NCBI GenBank assembly: GCA_030539415.1
Contig: JAUNSE010000048.1
Coordinates: 1-10,058, forward strand
Length of the DNA: 10,058 bases
Origin: Desulfovibrionaceae bacterium
GTDB lineage: Bacteria > Desulfobacterota > Desulfovibrionia > Desulfovibrionales > Desulfovibrionaceae
Direction of reading: 5' to 3'
Shown: positions 6,078-10,058 of the stretch, piece by piece
How positions within the stretch are numbered: the stretch's first letter is position 1
Layout of the letters: each line of letters begins with the position of its first letter
Position numbers and translations under genes: made by a program
The notes under the pieces: generated by a model
The model's input: the letters and a program-made list of their open reading frames with translations, nothing else
Database searches by the model: none
What the model was told of the DNA's origin: nothing

Positions 6078-6116
6078 GGTCCGCAAGATACTGATCTTGC
6101 GGATCTTTTTCTTTTT
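6078..6116 (+). terminator. Intrinsic terminator of ssrA
   Basis: GGTCCGCAAGAT (6078-6089) and ATCTTGCGGATC (6094-6105) form a 12-bp stem with one G-U pair and a 4-nt loop, followed by T5-C-T5 (6106-6116). It starts 14 nt after the tmRNA CCA end. Confidence 0.92.
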
Positions 6117-6395
6117 CAGGCTGGGGGCAATCCGGGTCTGCGCACACTCTTTGCCCCATTTTGCTGGTATTTTTCTTGGTACTTTTTTCCGCACCGGGAG
6201 ACGGGCTCCGGAGATACCCCATAACAGCCTGCCCCGGAGCCGGCCTCGGACAGCCGGCTGTTCGGGTCCGCCGAAACTCCTGTCCGCTCCTCTGCCGGCC
6301 CTTTCGCCTGTGGACGGCGCGGGCCCGCGCGGTGTATGTCCTGACCGTGGCAGGGCGCAGGGCCCGCCCCTCTCCCCCGCTCCAAGGACGCGCCG
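6117..6395. other. Intergenic region between the ssrA terminator and the DUF5131 gene
   Basis: No convincing gene. A T-rich tandem repeat, TGGTATTTTTCT TGGTACTTTTTT (6165-6176 and 6177-6188, two differences), stands out from the GC-rich surroundings. The rest (6190-6395) is GC-rich with no clear promoter. The Shine-Dalgarno of the next gene (AAGGA, 6384-6388) is at its right end. The tmRNA 3'-end sequence is not repeated here, so no second attachment site is seen within the window. Confidence 0.5.
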
Positions 6396-7121
6396 ATGAC
6401 CTTCTGGAACCCCTGGCACGGCTGCACGAAGATCAGCCCGGGCTGCCGCAACTGCTATGTCTACCGAAGGGACGCGGAATTCGGCAGGGACAGCTCCGTT
6501 GTCACAAAGAACTCTACCTTCTCCCTGCCTCTCGCCCGCACGCGGTCCGGCGCCTACAAGCTGCAGCCCGACGGCGGCTGGGTCTACACCTGCTTCTCCT
6601 CGGACTTCTTCCATCCCGATGCCGACGGATGGCGGCCCGAGGCCTGGAGCATGATGCGCCGGCGCAAGGACCTGAACTTCTTCATCGTGACCAAGCGTCC
6701 GGACCGCTTCTTCGCCGGCCTTCCCCTGGACTGGGGAGACGGCTGGGAGAACGTGCATCTGTGCTGCACCTGCGAGAACCAGGAGCAGACGGACAGGCGC
6801 ATGCCGGTCTTTCTGGAACTCCCCCTGCGTCGCAGGTCGATCATTCACGAGCCCATGCTGGAAGCCATAGACATACAGCCCTGGCTCGCAAAGGCCCGGG
6901 GCCGCATCGGGGGCGTCTCCTGCGGCGGCGAGTCCGGTCCTGACGCCAGGCTCTGCGACTACGCCTGGATACTGGACACGCGCAGGCAGTGCATGGCGAA
7001 CGGCGTGCCCTTCACCTTCCGACAGACCGGCGCCCTCTTCCGCAAGGACGGAAGAATCTACCGCATAGACCGTCGTCTGCAGGAGGCCCAGGCCCGCAAG
7101 GCGGGCATCGACTGGCCCTGA
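6396..7121 (+). CDS. DUF5131 / phage Gp37-Gp68 family protein
   Basis: A 241-residue protein of the phage Gp37/Gp68 family (DUF5131). It opens with the family signature WNPWHGCTKISPGCRNCY, in which Cys10, Cys17 and Cys20 (C-x6-C-x2-C) probably bind an iron-sulfur cluster or another metal; the family has been viewed as radical-SAM-like, though its spacing differs from CxxxCxxC. Further family blocks are a conserved-position Cys66 before SSDFFHPDAD, FFIVTKRPDRF (95-105), SCGGESGPDAR (165-175) and GVPFTFRQTG (193-202). The length is close to the family norm, so it looks intact. ATG 6396 follows AAGGA (6384-6388) with a 7-nt gap. It stands alone between ssrA and adhE with no other phage gene visible, and the partner often found with this family (a three-Cys-motif protein) is absent here. 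Biochemical function is unknown. Confidence 0.9.
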   Translation: MTFWNPWHGCTKISPGCRNCYVYRRDAEFGRDSSVVTKNSTFSLPLARTRSGAYKLQPDGGWVYTCFSSDFFHPDADGWRPEAWSMMRRRKDLNFFIVTKRPDRFFAGLPLDWGDGWENVHLCCTCENQEQTDRRMPVFLELPLRRRSIIHEPMLEAIDIQPWLAKARGRIGGVSCGGESGPDARLCDYAWILDTRRQCMANGVPFTFRQTGALFRKDGRIYRIDRRLQEAQARKAGIDWP

Positions 7122-7252
7122 GTTGAGGCACGGCATCTCCCGGACTCCGCTCCGCTGCCGAAGACCGTCTTTCCCGCAGCCAGTTCGAGCAATCCCCTCT
7201 GTCTCCTCCGCTTTTGTTCTTGTAATTCCGTGATAAGAGCATGCAAAAGCTA

Positions 7253-7290
7253 TCTTGACTTTCAAGAGACAAAACTGTTATTGACAGTTT
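7253..7290 (+). promoter_or_regulatory. Two adjacent palindromes, candidate operators for adhE
   Basis: TCTTGA-CTT-TCAAGA (7253-7267) and AAACTGT-TATTG-ACAGTTT (7272-7290) are both perfect inverted repeats, 19-20 bp centre to centre. The second contains a perfect TTGACA (7281-7286). Neither matches the Rex, FNR or CRP consensus that I know, so the regulator is unassigned. Confidence 0.45.
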
Positions 7291-7322
7291 CCCCTGAATT
7301 TCGGCCCAATAACTGCATTTTT

Positions 7323-7331
7323 TGTTACAAT
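7323..7331 (+). promoter_or_regulatory. Candidate extended -10 promoter of adhE
   Basis: TGT-TACAAT matches the extended -10 pattern TGn plus a 5/6 hexamer; no good -35 lies 16-18 bp upstream. The start would be near 7338, placing the palindrome at 7272-7290 about 57 bp upstream, where activators often bind. An alternative uses TTGACA 7281-7286, but its -10 is poor. Confidence 0.35.
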
Positions 7332-7476
7332 TGAACTGCAGGACAGCTACTTTTTCTCTCTGACAGAAAAAATCCTTCCCTTTTCGCCATGCTTGCGCCG
7401 CGCAGATTTCTCATCCTGACGGCTTGCACGGCGGCGGATCGGACAGACAGTCACCTGCAGTCGAAAAAGAGGAAAT

Positions 7477-10058
7477 ATGGAGCAGACAATTTCCGCCGCC
7501 GATCAGCTCAACGCCATGATCGACCGTGTTGTTGCCGCACAGCAGATTTACGCCACCTACTCCCAGGAGCAGGTGGACAAAATCTTCCACCACGCCGCTG
7601 CCGCCGCCACGGCCCACCGCATCGAACTCGCCCGCATGGCCGTCGAGGAGACGGGCATGGGCATCATGGAAGACAAGGTCATCAAGAACCACTTCGCGGC
7701 CGAGTACATCTACAACAAGTACAAGGATGTGCGCACCTGCGGCGTGATCACCGACGATCCCGTTGACGGCTACCGCGAAATCGCCGCCCCCCTGGGCGTC
7801 GTGGCCTGCATCGTGCCCACGACCAACCCCACTTCCACGGCCATCTTCAAGGCCCTGATCTGCCTCAAGACCCGCAACGGCGCGGTCTTCTCCCCGCATC
7901 CGCGCGCGGTGAAGAGCACGAAGGCCGCAGTCATGCTCATTCTGAAGGCCGCCGTCGAGGCCGGCGCTCCGGAAGGCATTCTGGACTGCATCGAGACTCC
8001 GACCATGGACGCCTCCCGCCAGCTCATGAGCCACAAGGGCATCTCCCTGATTCTGGCCACCGGCGGTCCGGGCATGGTGCATTCGGCCTACAGCTCCGGC
8101 ACCCCCGCCATCGGCGTCGGCGCCGGCAACACCCCGGTCATCATCGACGAGAAGGCCGACATCCGCATGGCGGTCAACTCCATCCTGATGAGCAAGACCT
8201 TCGACAACGGCATGATCTGCGCCTCCGAGCAGACCGTCATCGTGGTGGACTCCGCGGCCGATGCCGTGCGCGCCGAGTTCCTGCGCCACGGCGCCTGGTT
8301 CGCCGGCGAGGAGGACGCCGCGAAGCTTGCCGGCACCATCTTCAGGAACGGCGCCCTGAACGCCGCCATCGTGGGCCAGCCCGCCGCGAAGATAGCGGCC
8401 ATGGCCGGCATCGAGGTGGATCCCCGCACCAAGGTCCTGATCGGCGAGCGCGAGAAAATCGACGCCTCCGATCCCTTCGCCCACGAGAAGCTCTCCCCGG
8501 TGCTCGGCTTCTACCGCGCCCCCGACTTCGCGACAGCCGTGGAGATGGCCCGCGAGCTCATCCTGCTCGGCGGCGCCGGCCACACCTCGGCCCTGTACAC
8601 CGACGAGGCCTGCCAGGACCGCGTGACCCTCTTCCAGAAGCGCATGCCCACGGGCCGCACGCTCATCAACATGCCCGCCTCCCAGGGCGCCATCGGCGAT
8701 GTCTACAACTTCCGCGTGGCCCCCTCCCTGACGCTCGGCTGCGGCAGCTGGGGCGGCAACTCCGTGAGCGAGAACATCGGAGTCAAGCATCTCATGAACA
8801 TCAAGGCCGTCGCCGCACGCAGGGAAAACATGCTCTGGTTCCGCGTGCCCCGCAAGATCTACTTCAAGCTGGGCTCCCTGCGCCCCGCCCTCTCCGAATA
8901 CAAGGACAAGAAACGCGCCCTGGTCGTGACGGACGCCTCCATGGTCTCCCTGGGCTACGCCGCCAAGGTCACCGACGTGCTCGACGGCCTGGGCATCGAC
9001 TTCCGCGTCTTCTCCGATGTCTGCCCGGATCCGGACATGGCCACAGCCGAGACCTGCCTGAACCTCGCCAGAAGCTTCCAGCCCGACCTCATCGTGGCCC
9101 TGGGCGGCGGCTCCCCCATGGACGCCGCCAAGATTGTCTGGCTCATGTACGAAGTGCCGTCCATGCAGCTTGACGACATCGCCCTGCGCTTCATGGACAT
9201 CCGCAAGCGCATCGTCTCCTTCCCCGAGCTGGGCCGCAAGGCCGAGATGGTCGCCATCCCGACCACGTCCGGCACGGGCTCCGAGGTCACGCCCTTCGCC
9301 GTCATCACCGACGAGAAGACCGGCCGCAAGTATCCCGTGGCCGACTACGCCCTGACGCCGGACATGGCCATCGTGGATCCCGAATTCGTCATGGGACAGC
9401 CCCGCGGCCTCGCCGCCGCTGCCGGCCTGGACGTGCTCACCCACGCCATCGAGGCCTACACCTCGATCATGGCCAGCAACTACGCCGACGGCCAGGCTCT
9501 CGAGGCCATCCGCCTGGTCTTCAAGTACCTGAAGAAGTCCGTCAACAAGGAAGAGAACTGGATGACGGCCCGCGAGAAGATGCACTATGCCGCCACCATC
9601 GCCGGCATGGCCTTCGCGAACGCGTTCCTTGGCGTCTGCCACTCCCTGGCGCACTCCCTGGGCTCCACCTTCCATCTGGCCCACGGCATGGCCAACGCTC
9701 TCATGCTGTCCTACGTCATCGAGTACAACGGCACCGACAACCCGGCCAAGCAGGGCATGCTGCCGCAGTACAAGTACCCCTGGGTCAAGGGCCGCTACGC
9801 CCGCATCGCGGACATGCTGCACCTGGCCGACGACATCCAGGGCGACGACAGCGAGGCCCGCGGCCGCAAGATGGCCCGCCTGGTCTGCGCCATCGAGCAG
9901 CTGAAGAAGGACGTGGGCATCCCCGGCTCCCTGCGCGAGGCCGGCGTGAAGGAAGAGGACTTCCTGGCCCAGCTGGACACCATGTCCGTGCAGGCCTTCG
10001 ACGATCAGTGCACCGGCGCCAACCCGCGCTACCCCCTGGTCGACGAACTGAAGGACCT
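7477..10058 (+). CDS. adhE: Bifunctional acetaldehyde-CoA / alcohol dehydrogenase AdhE (3' end cut by window)
   Basis: An open frame of 860 codons running off the right edge; the family is about 870-890 residues, so roughly ten are missing. AdhE reduces acetyl-CoA to acetaldehyde and then to ethanol with two NADH, recycling NAD+ in anaerobes, and assembles into filaments (spirosomes) in the cytoplasm. The N-terminal aldehyde dehydrogenase domain (about 1-440) shows PTTNPTSTAIFKAL, GVGAGNTPV and the catalytic Cys248 in GMICASEQ. A linker (about 440-460) leads to the iron-dependent alcohol dehydrogenase domain with GGGSPMDAAK (543-552), PTTSGTGSE, and the expected iron ligands Asp652, His656 (GLDVLTHA), His722 (CHSLAHSLG) and His736 (LAHGMANAL). 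These sit one residue off the E. coli numbering, so the protein looks complete and active. ATG 7477 follows AGAGGA with a short gap. It is alone in its transcript as far as visible. Confidence 0.97.
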   Translation, partial: MEQTISAADQLNAMIDRVVAAQQIYATYSQEQVDKIFHHAAAAATAHRIELARMAVEETGMGIMEDKVIKNHFAAEYIYNKYKDVRTCGVITDDPVDGYREIAAPLGVVACIVPTTNPTSTAIFKALICLKTRNGAVFSPHPRAVKSTKAAVMLILKAAVEAGAPEGILDCIETPTMDASRQLMSHKGISLILATGGPGMVHSAYSSGTPAIGVGAGNTPVIIDEKADIRMAVNSILMSKTFDNGMICASEQTVIVVDSAADAVRAEFLRHGAWFAGEEDAAKLAGTIFRNGALNAAIVGQPAAKIAAMAGIEVDPRTKVLIGEREKIDASDPFAHEKLSPVLGFYRAPDFATAVEMARELILLGGAGHTSALYTDEACQDRVTLFQKRMPTGRTLINMPASQGAIGDVYNFRVAPSLTLGCGSWGGNSVSENIGVKHLMNIKAVAARRENMLWFRVPRKIYFKLGSLRPALSEYKDKKRALVVTDASMVSLGYAAKVTDVLDGLGIDFRVFSDVCPDPDMATAETCLNLARSFQPDLIVALGGGSPMDAAKIVWLMYEVPSMQLDDIALRFMDIRKRIVSFPELGRKAEMVAIPTTSGTGSEVTPFAVITDEKTGRKYPVADYALTPDMAIVDPEFVMGQPRGLAAAAGLDVLTHAIEAYTSIMASNYADGQALEAIRLVFKYLKKSVNKEENWMTAREKMHYAATIAGMAFANAFLGVCHSLAHSLGSTFHLAHGMANALMLSYVIEYNGTDNPAKQGMLPQYKYPWVKGRYARIADMLHLADDIQGDDSEARGRKMARLVCAIEQLKKDVGIPGSLREAGVKEEDFLAQLDTMSVQAFDDQCTGANPRYPLVDELKD

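Larger units (their letters stand above)
7122..7476 (+). other. Regulatory region upstream of adhE
   Basis: No gene is supported. From about 7210 to 7385 the sequence is AT-rich and packed with symmetrical elements: TCTTGA-CTT-TCAAGA (7253-7267), AAACTGT-N5-ACAGTTT (7272-7290) and TTTTTCT-N7-AGAAAAA (7351-7357/7365-7371). The motif GACAG recurs near 7283, 7342, 7362 and 7441. The adhE ribosome binding site AGAGGA is at 7468-7473. No clear intrinsic terminator for the DUF5131 gene was found. Confidence 0.6.

Noticed and set aside
5998..6222. 74-codon minus-strand frame containing WRRGESNSRPRR
   Set aside because: This is the well-known spurious translation of the antisense of a tmRNA/tRNA T-arm and CCA end; it lies over the ssrA 3' end and its terminator.
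6069..7265. 398-codon minus-strand frame over DUF5131 and the ssrA terminator
   Set aside because: It runs through a terminator and opposite a recognised protein family; low-complexity composition typical of a shadow frame.
7411..9822. 803-codon open frame on the minus strand, antisense to adhE
   Set aside because: The plus frame encodes a clear full AdhE with all catalytic residues. The antisense product is rich in Gly, His, Asp and Val, as expected from the mirror of GC-biased codons, and resembles no family.
1..10058. CRISPR array, insertion sequence, tRNA or rRNA
   Set aside because: No regularly spaced repeats, transposase frame, terminal inverted repeats or tRNA cloverleaf other than the tmRNA domain were found.

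Overview
The window reads as a GC-rich chromosomal segment of a sulfate-reducing bacterium, most likely a Desulfovibrionaceae relative. The basis is a secreted tetraheme cytochrome c3-type protein, strongly GC-biased codon use (mostly G or C third positions), and a one-piece tmRNA with a Desulfovibrio-like tag. Genus is an inference.

Left part (1-3793, plus strand): the C-terminal part of an RND efflux pump inner-membrane subunit overlaps by 8 bp a metal-dependent amidohydrolase (amidohydrolase_2/ACMSD type). A 481-bp intergenic stretch with an AT-rich core follows, then a diverged paralogue of the same hydrolase, in which the usual metal-site Asp is Asn. A T-tract terminator closes this block. 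Pump and first hydrolase look co-translated; the second hydrolase probably has its own promoter.

Middle (3850-5538): a small minus-strand operon (GTG starts, GTGA overlap) encodes an eight-cysteine small-domain protein and a DUF805 membrane protein. Divergently on the plus strand lies the tetraheme cytochrome c3 gene, with a signal peptide, a candidate promoter and a strong terminator. The divergent intergenic region holds a cluster of hairpins in the presumed leader of the minus operon.

RNA section (5635-6116): ssrA (tmRNA, 382 nt, CCA encoded) with a 17-bp-spaced promoter just upstream and a clear terminator just downstream. Its tag reads ANDNDYAYACAA, with an unexpected Cys before the final Ala-Ala.

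Right part (6396-10058, plus strand): a phage Gp37/Gp68-like DUF5131 protein sits just beyond the tmRNA, a place where mobile DNA often integrates. Then come a regulatory region with two adjacent palindromes and an almost complete adhE (bifunctional aldehyde/alcohol dehydrogenase), cut by the window end about ten codons before its expected stop.

The genes are mostly independent units. I see no complete new defence or mobile system. The most unusual points are the pump-hydrolase coupling, the Asn-for-Asp hydrolase paralogue, the Cys-bearing tmRNA tag, the cysteine-rich/DUF805 operon and the orphan DUF5131 gene beside ssrA.
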